Virus record (IMG/VR): IMGVR_UViG_3300032224_000648
Span: 1 to 28,947 of that record
From: a virus
Length of the DNA stretch: 28,947 nt
Strand: one strand, 5' to 3'
Part shown: positions 19,641-25,845 of the stretch, one piece after another
How positions within the stretch are numbered: the stretch's first letter is position 1
Layout of the letters: each line of letters begins with the position of its first letter
Notes under the pieces: model-generated
Databases searched by the model: none
What the model was told of the DNA's origin: nothing
The model's input: the letters and a program-made list of their open reading frames with translations, nothing else
Program-made: the position numbers and the translations under genes

Positions 19641-19652
19641 AATGTACCTATT

Positions 19653-20915
19653 TTATTTATAGTAGGCCACATTACCGAAGGGTGGGATTATGGAATCGTT
19701 TCCGTGGATGATAAACAGGGTATCACAGTAATCTTCGTCACCCCAGCTACCGCACGGATATCCGTCTGTAAACATGATAAATTTCTTAGGAATAAGATCT
19801 TCAGTTTTCATGAATTCCCAGTTAGCATCAAAATCAGTACCACCACCGCCTTCACATTTATAATCGTGAATATCGTCCGCAGTATCACCGGTAAAAGACT
19901 GGTAGTTATAAATGCTAGTGTCAAAACACCAAATATCTAATTTAAAGTCTTTGTATTCTTCCATGATACCTTTAACTTCGCTGATAAAGTCATTGGCCAT
20001 TTCGTCACTAATACTACCACTCATGTCAATAGCACATGACACGTCGATAGTTTCTTCGTTCATTAATCCGGGCAATACTGCACCGCACATTTGACTTTTA
20101 CGATTCGGGCGACTAAAACTAAAATTGTTTTTAATAATGCTTTGAATTTGCATACGCAACAACTGACGCCAGTCCATCTTTGGCTCTGTAAGATCTTTAA
20201 TCATACGAGCAATACCTGCAGGAACACGACCGGCACCCGCGGCTTGTGCGGCACTGATCATTGCTTCTTTAATTTCGTCACGGATTTTTTTCTTATCTTC
20301 TTCAGACAACTTTGGACGACCACTGCCCTTGCCATCTTTACCTTCTTTGTCTCCGTCGCCTTCGCCGTCTTGTTCGTCATCGCCGTCCAAGTGATCGTCA
20401 AGCAATTCGCCAAGTTGGCTCAAATCAATCTTAATTGCTTTTTCTTCTAAGTCTGCGTAAATCTTTTCGTAACTCCAACCACGATATTTGTCGTCTTGGA
20501 AAATTTTGATCATGTGTGGCACATCACCAATGCGTTCATCTTTAAGAATTTGATTAGCGGCATAGTCTGCCGCAATATTTGACAACTGGGGATCACGCTC
20601 ATTACGACGGCCCATATGGTCGAACACGTTATGTAGAACTTCGTGCGCAAAACCAAATTCGGATTCACGTGGAGTAAGTTGATCTACAAAGCCTACATTG
20701 TAATAAAAATTACGACCATCTGTAGCAAGAGTTGAACACCAGTTACTTGCATCAATTAATTTCATGCGAGTAGCTAGGTTACCAAAAAACGGATGTTTAA
20801 GCAAAAGACCAACACGGGCAGTAGTTAATTTTTCAATTACTTTATTCTTTTCCGCATCAGTATAGACACGAGTTTTGTCTACTTTTTTAGTTTTTTCTTG
20901 CTTCATCACTGCCAT
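19653..20915 (-). CDS. VWA-domain protein with N-terminal HExxH metallopeptidase-like domain
   Basis: This 420-residue protein has two domains. The N-terminal half (about 20-155) resembles the DUF2201 metallopeptidase domain: HEVLHNVFDH at 91-100 gives HExxH plus a further His, and NIAADYAAN (Asp117) is the likely third metal-ligand region. An acidic Asp/Glu/Gly linker covers about 170-200. The C-terminal half is a VWA domain with an intact MIDAS metal site: DMSGS (297-301), GGGGTDF (Thr360) and FTDG (Asp384). Such proteins usually work with a MoxR-type AAA+ ATPase, and one is encoded just upstream (21188-22273). Together they may remodel or cut a protein complex; the target is unknown. A consensus promoter and GGAG seven bases before the ATG precede it, so strong expression is likely. 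Confidence 0.9.
   Translation of the reverse strand: MAVMKQEKTKKVDKTRVYTDAEKNKVIEKLTTARVGLLLKHPFFGNLATRMKLIDASNWCSTLATDGRNFYYNVGFVDQLTPRESEFGFAHEVLHNVFDHMGRRNERDPQLSNIAADYAANQILKDERIGDVPHMIKIFQDDKYRGWSYEKIYADLEEKAIKIDLSQLGELLDDHLDGDDEQDGEGDGDKEGKDGKGSGRPKLSEEDKKKIRDEIKEAMISAAQAAGAGRVPAGIARMIKDLTEPKMDWRQLLRMQIQSIIKNNFSFSRPNRKSQMCGAVLPGLMNEETIDVSCAIDMSGSISDEMANDFISEVKGIMEEYKDFKLDIWCFDTSIYNYQSFTGDTADDIHDYKCEGGGGTDFDANWEFMKTEDLIPKKFIMFTDGYPCGSWGDEDYCDTLFIIHGNDSIIPPFGNVAYYK
19654..19661 (-). promoter_or_regulatory. Possible T4-type late promoter box TATAAATA
   Basis: The - strand reads TATAAATA, an exact match to the T4 late promoter core. It overlaps the last codons (Tyr, Lys, stop) of the VWA-peptidase gene and lies about 14 bases before the 93-residue gene. 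If used, the transcript would start near 19648, leaving only about eight bases before the first ATG and cutting into its weak AGG. It would therefore serve the 88- and 193-residue genes better. A chance match at a Tyr-Lys-stop end cannot be excluded. Confidence 0.35.
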
Positions 20916-20947
20916 AATTTAACTCCGTTGTTTGACTGTATGTATAT

Positions 20948-20976
20948 ATTATATATTCTTTTTACCAACTTGTCAA
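20948..20976 (-). promoter_or_regulatory. Consensus sigma70 promoter for the VWA-peptidase gene
   Basis: The - strand reads TTGACA (20976-20971), exactly 17 bases, then TATAAT (20953-20948). This is a perfect match to the bacterial sigma70 consensus. Transcription would start near 20941, giving a leader of about 25 bases with GGAG before the ATG at 20915. The -35 box overlaps the stop codon of the 55-residue gene. Strong host-type promoters are typical of early genes in T4-like phages. Confidence 0.88.
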
Positions 20977-21140
20977 TAGTTTTCTTTGACAAAATAGAAC
21001 TCAGGCTTAGGATACTTTTCCAAAAGTTCTTTTTCTTTAATGAACTCATTCATTTTGGGTGCCGTAAAAAACATCTGATGAAATACGGGTTTGTGTGTTG
21101 TTGTTTCTACAATACTAAGGTACCAAGATTTTACAGCCAT
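20973..21140 (-). CDS. Small hypothetical protein, 55 aa
   Basis: A short gene sits between the MoxR terminator and the VWA promoter. It reads MAVKSWYLSIVETTTHKPVF, then HQMFFTAPKMNEFIKEKELL, then a C-terminal EKYPKPEFYFVKENY. It starts with ATG, has AAGGA eight bases upstream, and ends in TGA. The balanced, protein-like composition supports a real gene. The pattern of short beta strands and one helix suggests a small folded protein; no family is recognised. No promoter is seen between it and the terminator, so it would depend on read-through from the MoxR gene. Confidence 0.7.
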   Translation of the reverse strand: MAVKSWYLSIVETTTHKPVFHQMFFTAPKMNEFIKEKELLEKYPKPEFYFVKENY

Positions 21141-21164
21141 TTTATTTTTCCTTTATTTTAAATG

Positions 21165-21188
21165 AAAAAAGCCCCGTAGGGCTTTTTT
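21165..21188 (-). terminator. Intrinsic terminator after the MoxR ATPase gene
   Basis: A perfect 10-bp stem has a CGTA loop, with the arms AAAAAAGCCC and GGGCTTTTTT and a T-tract in both directions. On the - strand it begins in the MoxR stop codon. It would limit transcription of the 55-residue gene to read-through. Confidence 0.9.
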
Positions 21189-22273
21189 TAGTTCTCCATT
21201 GCAACCATTACGTATTTGCCGTAGTTAGTATGGAACCGATCAAAGTTCTTCAACTTACTTGCGTCAAACGGTAGTTGGTAGTTTGTGAGCGCAACTTTGG
21301 AACCCATTACAACTAATTCGGTTGGGAAATTATCCATCATAAATCCGAAGAAGTTATCTGCCATTTCATTCCAGTTCTTAGCTTTCTTTTCCCAAGAACT
21401 TTGGAGTTCGTAGCACATACTAATAGTCAAAGAGTACATCGCTGAGATCTCTTTGACATCCATCTTTTTAATCTTACCATCAAGGATGTCTGAAGGGTTA
21501 GGCATCTGTTTGGCAATCTTGCGGTGCGCCATAAACTTAACAGCAAGACCTTCACCAATTGCACCAGCAACCAAGTCAGTCAACGTGTTTTCTGGCAAAT
21601 CGTCATCACCTAACAAGTCGCTTACGAATGACCAGCTACGTGGAGTAGCAAATGAGCGTGAGCTAGATTTTGGATCATAGTCATACAAGTCTTGTTTAGC
21701 AAAGCCGATGTAACCAACAACTTGCTCGTGCTGTTTGTTTTTAACAGCCCATTCTTGCCAGTCGTCGAAGCTAGGCTTCAATTCCAAGTGCAGGAAACGA
21801 TTAGCCAACGGAGCAGGCATACGATAAGTTACACCCTTATCACCTTCGCGGTTACCAGCGGCAACAATACTAACGCCTTTTGGCAAATGATATGTACCAA
21901 CACGGCGGTTCAAAATAAGTTGATAGGCCGCGGCCTGTGTAGCAGGAGCCGCAGAATTAAGTTCGTCTAAGAACAGAACAGCAGTAGATTCTGGATCACT
22001 TGGCAACTCAATCGGAGGAGCCCAAGTCATTGTGTTTGACTGTACGTTGTAATAAGGAATACCTTTAATATCAGTAGGTTCCCAAAGACTCAAACGTACA
22101 TCGATAACTTCACGATCTTGCTCTGCCGCAATCTGGTGAATAATATCTGACTTGCCAATGCCCGGAGGGCCCCACATGAATACTGGGCGACCAACTTTAA
22201 AGCACTTGCGAATTGCCGCTTTTGCTTCGTTAGGCGATTGTGTACGGTTGGTACTAACTTCTGCTTTTGCCAT
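21188..22273 (-). CDS. MoxR-type AAA+ ATPase
   Basis: This 361-residue ATPase has a Walker A motif GPPGIGKS at 35-42, Walker B VLFLDE ending at Asp103-Glu104, sensor 1 in AAGNREGDKG (Asn141), and a likely arginine finger in APLANRF (Arg159). The order and the LANRF motif fit the MoxR/CbbQ branch. Proteins of this branch act as ring chaperones with a VWA-domain partner, and that partner lies just downstream (19653-20915). The C-terminal ~150 residues form a helical lid without recognised motifs. It has its own promoter, GAGGAA five bases before the ATG, and a terminator at its stop. Homologous pairs are, as I recall, carried by T4-like cyanophages, but their role in infection is not known to me. 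Confidence 0.92.
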   Translation of the reverse strand: MAKAEVSTNRTQSPNEAKAAIRKCFKVGRPVFMWGPPGIGKSDIIHQIAAEQDREVIDVRLSLWEPTDIKGIPYYNVQSNTMTWAPPIELPSDPESTAVLFLDELNSAAPATQAAAYQLILNRRVGTYHLPKGVSIVAAGNREGDKGVTYRMPAPLANRFLHLELKPSFDDWQEWAVKNKQHEQVVGYIGFAKQDLYDYDPKSSSRSFATPRSWSFVSDLLGDDDLPENTLTDLVAGAIGEGLAVKFMAHRKIAKQMPNPSDILDGKIKKMDVKEISAMYSLTISMCYELQSSWEKKAKNWNEMADNFFGFMMDNFPTELVVMGSKVALTNYQLPFDASKLKNFDRFHTNYGKYVMVAMEN

Positions 22274-22331
22274 TTCTGTTCCTCGGTTTAAAAAAGTTAA
22301 ATAGAAAACTTGTAACGCTCACTATGTATAT

Positions 22332-22360
22332 AGTATAACGTCAGTAGACACAAAAGTCAA
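22332..22360 (-). promoter_or_regulatory. Sigma70-like promoter for the MoxR ATPase gene
   Basis: The - strand reads TTGACT (22360-22355), 17 bases, then TATACT (22337-22332), with one mismatch to consensus in each box. Transcription would start near 22325, giving a leader of about 50 bases before the ATG at 22273. The 117-base gap between genes (22274-22390) holds nothing else I recognise. Confidence 0.78.
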
Positions 22361-22390
22361 CAACTGGTTTGTTCAAAATATGTTGTTTAT

Positions 22391-22768
22391 TTACAACGGC
22401 TTTTTACTTTCAGCTTTACTCCAGCCATATTTGTGGAGATCTCCTGAAAAGAGGATTAGTTGAAACGCTGTTTTTTCTTTGTAGCAGTGGAGTGTTTTTT
22501 TGTTTTCCCAATACCACGGCCCGTCTAGGAAACGATCCATCCATATTAGTACTTGATTGGTGATTACGGTATCTGAAGCGAGATCAATCGGATAACATTT
22601 GATATCTATTGACTGTAGTACCTTATGTCCGTACTCAGTTATCCCCCAACCACCCTCTTCTTTATCTCTGGGATTGGACCAAAAAGCATTTTTAAATCTT
22701 GCTAGGGTGTTTGGCTTGACATGAATTTGAGAATATATTTTCTCTGTGAAATCATGTTTTAGTGTCAT
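22391..22768 (-). CDS. Conserved T4-like phage protein, 125 aa
   Basis: I recall this as a conserved small protein of T4-like cyanophages and relatives, without a known function. Features include FKNAFWSNPRDKEEGGWGIT, SIDIKCYPIDL, NQVLIWMDRFLDGPWYW and FQLILFSGDLHKYGWSKAES. It is aromatic-rich, has no membrane segment, and is probably a small soluble factor. Its ATG overlaps the stop of the upstream gene in an ATGA, so it is translationally coupled to it. It is the last gene of the long right-hand operon; no clear terminator follows before the MoxR promoter. Confidence 0.82.
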   Translation of the reverse strand: MTLKHDFTEKIYSQIHVKPNTLARFKNAFWSNPRDKEEGGWGITEYGHKVLQSIDIKCYPIDLASDTVITNQVLIWMDRFLDGPWYWENKKTLHCYKEKTAFQLILFSGDLHKYGWSKAESKKPL

Positions 22769-23052
22769 TGATTAATCTGTTCACCGGTGGTTAGTTTGAA
22801 TACAGCAAAGTCTGTACAGTTAAACAATTTGTTTAATTTCTCTGCCAAATTGAAGGCATGCCCACTGTTTGAAAAACTAACTTTTTTATATTTTGGACCT
22901 AGTTGATGTGCGATCAAACTAGTGGTTTTTAAGTTAACCGGTTGCGACTTATAAAAGACTGCCCAGATGGCTTCGGCTTCCAAAACCTGTTCTGTTTTGT
23001 AATTTTTTTTGTTTGTGATTTCTAGTAAAACTTTTGGCTTAGGTCTAGACAT
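22765..23052 (-). CDS. Conserved T4-like phage protein, 95 aa
   Basis: This small protein contains MSRPKPKVLLEITNKKNYKT, EAEAIWAVFYKSQPVNL, GPKYKKVSFSNSGHAFNLAE and KLNKLFNCTDFAVFKL. I recall similar sequences in T4-like cyanophages; its function is unknown. I chose the ATG at 23052. A GTG at 23079 in frame has no ribosome binding site, whereas GGAG lies 11 bases before the ATG. That site sits in the loop of a 9-bp hairpin that ends right at the ATG (separate entry), so translation is probably regulated. The stop is shared in an ATGA overlap with the next gene. Confidence 0.8.
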   Translation of the reverse strand: MSRPKPKVLLEITNKKNYKTEQVLEAEAIWAVFYKSQPVNLKTTSLIAHQLGPKYKKVSFSNSGHAFNLAEKLNKLFNCTDFAVFKLTTGEQINQ

Positions 23053-23084
23053 AATAAGTGCATCTCCAAATATACGCACTTATT
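23053..23084 (-). promoter_or_regulatory. Hairpin around the ribosome binding site of the 95-aa gene
   Basis: The - strand reads AATAAGTGC, a 14-base loop, then GCACTTATT, a perfect 9-bp stem directly followed by the ATG. The loop holds the only good ribosome binding site, GGAG. The 5' arm overlaps a late-promoter-like box (23081-23088), so a message started there would lack this arm and could not form the hairpin. This resembles the known arrangement of T4 gene e and soc, where early messages are shut off by a hairpin and late ones are not. The structure is seen; the switch is inferred. Confidence 0.55.
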
Positions 23085-23091
23085 TATTATA
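23081..23091 (-). promoter_or_regulatory. Possible promoter core (AATAAATA / TATAAT) before the 95-aa gene
   Basis: The - strand reads TATAATAAATA. AATAAATA (23088-23081) differs by one base from the T4 late core TATAAATA and would start transcription near 23075. TATAAT (23091-23086) is a perfect -10 box but has no -35 box at 16-18 bases. The late reading is preferred, with modest support. Confidence 0.35.
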
Positions 23092-23098
23092 GTTGTAC

Positions 23099-23332
23099 TT
23101 AAAACGTCCCGCCGTTCATTTCAACTTGAATGACTTCTTCTGTTGGGGATTGTTTAATTTGACTTACAATAGCATCTAATTCACCTGCTAAACGTGTCAT
23201 TACAACAGTAAGGCTAGCGGCAAGTTGTTCGGCTTCATCTAGTGGCATATTCACTGCCTTTTGATTCGATTTTGATGCTATTCTGACCTTATTCAGGTAG
23301 TTTTCGATAGGAAAAGTGTTTAAAGGTTGCAT
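23099..23332 (-). CDS. Small conserved T4-like phage protein, 77 aa
   Basis: The protein reads MQPLNTFPIENYLNKVRIAS, then a helical DEAEQLAASLTVVMTRLAGE and an end containing VIQVEMNGGTF. The long central helix suggests oligomerisation (inference). I recall this small family in T4-like cyanophages; its function is unknown. It starts two bases after the stop of the 162-residue gene, with no clear ribosome binding site, so coupling is likely. A possible late promoter and hairpin follow its stop. Confidence 0.8.
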   Translation of the reverse strand: MQPLNTFPIENYLNKVRIASKSNQKAVNMPLDEAEQLAASLTVVMTRLAGELDAIVSQIKQSPTEEVIQVEMNGGTF

Positions 23333-23334
23333 GG

Positions 23335-23823
23335 TTACTTGTTCATAGCCGTTAGCACAGTTTTCATTTCGATCTCTGTTTTAAACGGTCCTCTGTTATC
23401 ATAGCGTTCTAATGTAATAAGTTTCGGGCAAAAGCTCTTGACCCATCCTTTACGGAACTTGATTACATAATAACCTGCACAATATTGGCTCTTAGATTTA
23501 TCGCTCTTTGAGTAAATTGGCAGTTTTTGTCTAACATCATACACTGGACTAAACGGTTTACTAGAACACGGAAAGTCGTAAATTGAGTGGGTAGTTGTTT
23601 CGGCACTTGCCTTTTTAGTGCGTTCTTTTTTGAGTTGGTCTTCGTTAATTGTAATACCGAACAGCGTTTGAAAAACAGCCAAGTCTGCAATGTCAACTTT
23701 CTGACCTTTGCGCATAAAGGAGTAACCTTTTTTCTCCTTGCTCAAGGTGCCTAGTTTTTCGCCTTCTGCTTCTACGATCCAATACTTTCCATCGATTACT
23801 GGTTTAGCTTGTGCTTCTGTCAT
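23335..23823 (-). CDS. Conserved T4-like phage protein, 162 aa
   Basis: This is a conserved hypothetical protein I recall from T4-like cyanophages. The N-terminus (GKYWIVEAEGEKLGTLSKEK) looks like a small beta domain, and a charged Lys/Glu linker lies around 60-75. The C-terminal domain has PFSPVYDVRQKLPIYSKSDK, QYCAGYYVIKFRKGWVKSF and PKLITLERYDNRGPFKTEIE. Three Cys residues are present, but the spacing does not show a zinc site. The start ATG has AAGG five bases upstream, in the 44-base gap after the RNase H gene. Its position next to RNase H suggests a role around DNA replication, but there is no direct evidence. Confidence 0.82.
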   Translation of the reverse strand: MTEAQAKPVIDGKYWIVEAEGEKLGTLSKEKKGYSFMRKGQKVDIADLAVFQTLFGITINEDQLKKERTKKASAETTTHSIYDFPCSSKPFSPVYDVRQKLPIYSKSDKSKSQYCAGYYVIKFRKGWVKSFCPKLITLERYDNRGPFKTEIEMKTVLTAMNK

Positions 23824-23867
23824 ATTATCCTTGTAATTACAATAAATGTGTGTTTGGGCAAGTGTCT

Positions 23868-24857
23868 TTATACTTGCACGTATCTCGAACTAAATGGGTC
23901 TGCATAGCTTTCTATCTGCTCCGTGACTTTAACCAAGTCATAGGTACTAGCAAATTTAATTAGTCGAATTCCAACCTGGGGAATATTTTTCTGTTTACCA
24001 ATTTCAGCCGCAATAGCTTCTGCAATGATAGCCTTAATTTCGTCAGGTTGTGCAGTAAGATCGCATAGCTTTACGTTACGCTGATAGTCATCTAGTACAC
24101 GATGTTCTTTACCTTCGTGGTCGACCCACTTCTGTAACATGAGATTGTTCCAATTATAGCCTTTGGAATTACGATCTGCAAATGCTTCTCTTAGGCCGAC
24201 TTTGTTCTTAGTACCTTTTTCTCTAACGCCGGGGTAAGCAGAAAAGATGTTGTCTGACGTGTCTCCTCGCATACACTTTTCGAATAAGAGCCATTCGGGG
24301 TCTGGAGCAGTCTTGGCAATTCCTGTTTTCTTGTCTTTAACATGTTTTCCCTTTTCATCAAAATATCCTTCATGAGTAATAGTAACACTTGAAACACCGT
24401 TATATTGCTTTACGTTTGGAGCAATTAGTTGTGCAAAATCACCATCTGTCGAGATGATAACATGATTGTCATTTGGATGTGCTTGAATGAAGCCTGCGAT
24501 TAAATCGTCTGCTTCGAGCTGTGGATGTTGTAAGACTGTGCAATTAGTCTTGTCTTGAATAAAGGTTTTAAAGTCATCAAACGTTTCCCAAAAGATTTTA
24601 TCTTCTTCTGCGTCACGCGGACTCAATGCGTCTCGGGCAACTTGCCGATTACGCTTATAAGGTTCATAATGGTCTTTGCGCCAGCTTCGACCTTCGAGGC
24701 AGAATATAACATGAGTTCCATCAAAGTCTTTCCATGCTTTGCGAACAGAGTTTAAAATGACATGTAAACTCATGCCAACTTTCTCACTAATATCGCCACG
24801 TACTACGTGTCTTGCACGGAAGAATGTGTTTGCTGTATCTACCAAAATATATGTCAT
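23868..24857 (-). CDS. rnh: T4 RNase H-like 5'-3' exonuclease (FEN family)
   Basis: This 329-residue protein aligns along its length with T4 RNase H (305 residues), which removes RNA primers and trims 5' ends during lagging-strand synthesis. Metal-binding acidic residues are in place: Asp7 (ILVDTANTFFRA), Glu115, Asp117 and Asp118 (LEADDLIAGF), Asp138 and Asp140 (IISTDGDFAQL), Asp199 and Asp202 (RGDTSDNI). WRKDHYEPYKRNR at 59-71 matches the basic arch region (WRRD...YKKNR in T4), and NVKQY after the TDGD motif is also shared. The extra length is mainly a KDKKTG-containing insert around 168-185. Its ATG overlaps the upstream stop as TAATG, so it is translationally coupled. Confidence 0.93.
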   Translation of the reverse strand: MTYILVDTANTFFRARHVVRGDISEKVGMSLHVILNSVRKAWKDFDGTHVIFCLEGRSWRKDHYEPYKRNRQVARDALSPRDAEEDKIFWETFDDFKTFIQDKTNCTVLQHPQLEADDLIAGFIQAHPNDNHVIISTDGDFAQLIAPNVKQYNGVSSVTITHEGYFDEKGKHVKDKKTGIAKTAPDPEWLLFEKCMRGDTSDNIFSAYPGVREKGTKNKVGLREAFADRNSKGYNWNNLMLQKWVDHEGKEHRVLDDYQRNVKLCDLTAQPDEIKAIIAEAIAAEIGKQKNIPQVGIRLIKFASTYDLVKVTEQIESYADPFSSRYVQV

Positions 24858-25234
24858 TAACTAATTTCCGATCTTCCGTTACCTAAAGGGTTTACATTAA
24901 TATAGCCAGCACCACGACGATCCATAGCAACTTGCTCTTCCATTGCGACATCTCGGCACAAATCTTTGAACCAAGCGTCGACGATTACTTCTTCGCTGTC
25001 ACCTCGATATCCTGCTTCTCTTAATTGTACTATAAAGTAGTCGTTCCAGTCAAGCTCAAAAAAGCCATTTCTAATGTTTTCTTTATTAACATGGGTAGTT
25101 AAAACGGCTATATAAGGTTCTTGCCTAGCAGTAGCGGCTTCCTTTGGATCAAGGGTTTCTGGCTTAATTACGTATTTCTTTGCTTGTTTTCTGCCCTTTA
25201 TTCGAGCAAAAAATTGTTTTATGTTTTCTATCAT
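24857..25234 (-). CDS. Conserved T4-like phage protein, 125 aa
   Basis: I recall this protein as strongly conserved in T4-like cyanophages, but know no function. A basic N-terminus (KQFFARIKGRKQAKKY) precedes a compact domain with EPYIAVLTTHVNKENIRNGF, FELDWNDYFIVQLREAGYRG, DAWFKDLCRDVAMEEQ and GAGYINVNPLGNGRSEIS. I chose the ATG at 25234, which overlaps the preceding TGA and has AAGGA six bases upstream. An in-frame ATG at 25258 would overlap the oxygenase gene more and add eight residues. It is coupled at its end to RNase H through TAATG. Confidence 0.83.
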   Translation of the reverse strand: MIENIKQFFARIKGRKQAKKYVIKPETLDPKEAATARQEPYIAVLTTHVNKENIRNGFFELDWNDYFIVQLREAGYRGDSEEVIVDAWFKDLCRDVAMEEQVAMDRRGAGYINVNPLGNGRSEIS

Positions 25235-25845
25235 CTCATTTCCTTGTGTTGTACACATGTATAATTAGTGGTTAAGACCCAACGCTCCATGTCACTTTGG
25301 CTCGGCTGTGTCCTATGATGTAACCACCCGAAGAAGAACAATACGTCTCCGGTGACTACAGGTATTTCGTGATATTCTTGAACATCGTGGTACTTTGACT
25401 TTTTATGTATACTGTGCATTTCGAACAGCGGATCTCTAAATTCAATGTATCCACCGCCTTCTGGCATTTGTAAATAAGCCGCAATACTTAATACACTCAT
25501 TCCGTGGCTGTGTGACTTCGTTAGTCCACCTTTGCCATGAACATTTACCCATGTATTCGAAATCCAATAAGGTATTGTTTCCGATAGATGCATTGTTTCT
25601 AATAATAACTCACCTGCTTTTTTATGTTGCCAATCGAAAAAATCTCTAAGCTCAGGATGGGCAAGCGGCGGCCGAGTTTGATTAGTAACAGAACTACGAG
25701 CGTCACCTTCCTCTAGCCAAATTGCTCCATCGTCTTTCGCTCCTGCAAGAGCCTGCTTTGCGGCCAATAGTTGTTCTGGTCCAAAGCTGTCGTAATGCTC
25801 TTTAAAGATTACAGGAGTCCAAGGATTGACAACTTCAAATGCCAT
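25231..25845 (-). CDS. Putative 2OG-Fe(II) oxygenase
   Basis: This 204-residue protein fits the phage-type 2-oxoglutarate/Fe(II) dioxygenase family (PF13759-like). Core motifs are ISNTWVNVHGKGG, SHSHGMSVLS (iron-ligand region, His112 and His114), GGYIEFRDP, a turn before a conserved strand (TGDVLFFFGWLHHRTQP, second-site His176), and ERWVLTTNY, where Arg188 is the likely 2-oxoglutarate contact. The substrate is unknown; such enzymes hydroxylate proteins, nucleic acids or small molecules. The ATG at 25845 forms TAATG with the end of queE and has GGGG upstream; an ATG at 25857 is an alternative. The direct coupling to queE may mean shared timing, or a link to nucleotide modification (inference). 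Confidence 0.85.
   Translation of the reverse strand: MAFEVVNPWTPVIFKEHYDSFGPEQLLAAKQALAGAKDDGAIWLEEGDARSSVTNQTRPPLAHPELRDFFDWQHKKAGELLLETMHLSETIPYWISNTWVNVHGKGGLTKSHSHGMSVLSIAAYLQMPEGGGYIEFRDPLFEMHSIHKKSKYHDVQEYHEIPVVTGDVLFFFGWLHHRTQPSQSDMERWVLTTNYTCVQHKEMR

Noticed and set aside
20091-20450. Open frame on the + strand inside the VWA-peptidase gene (119 codons)
   Set aside because: It is antisense to a gene with clear domains; the Phe-rich product is the complement of its acidic Asp/Glu linker.
22382-22396. Small inverted repeat TTGT...ACAA near the end of the 125-residue gene
   Set aside because: The stem is only four bases and AT-rich; it is not distinguishable from chance.
23858-23877. 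Inverted repeat GCAAGT...ACTTGC at the RNase H stop codon
   Set aside because: It has only six base pairs, an 8-base loop and no T-tract, so it is too weak for a terminator call.
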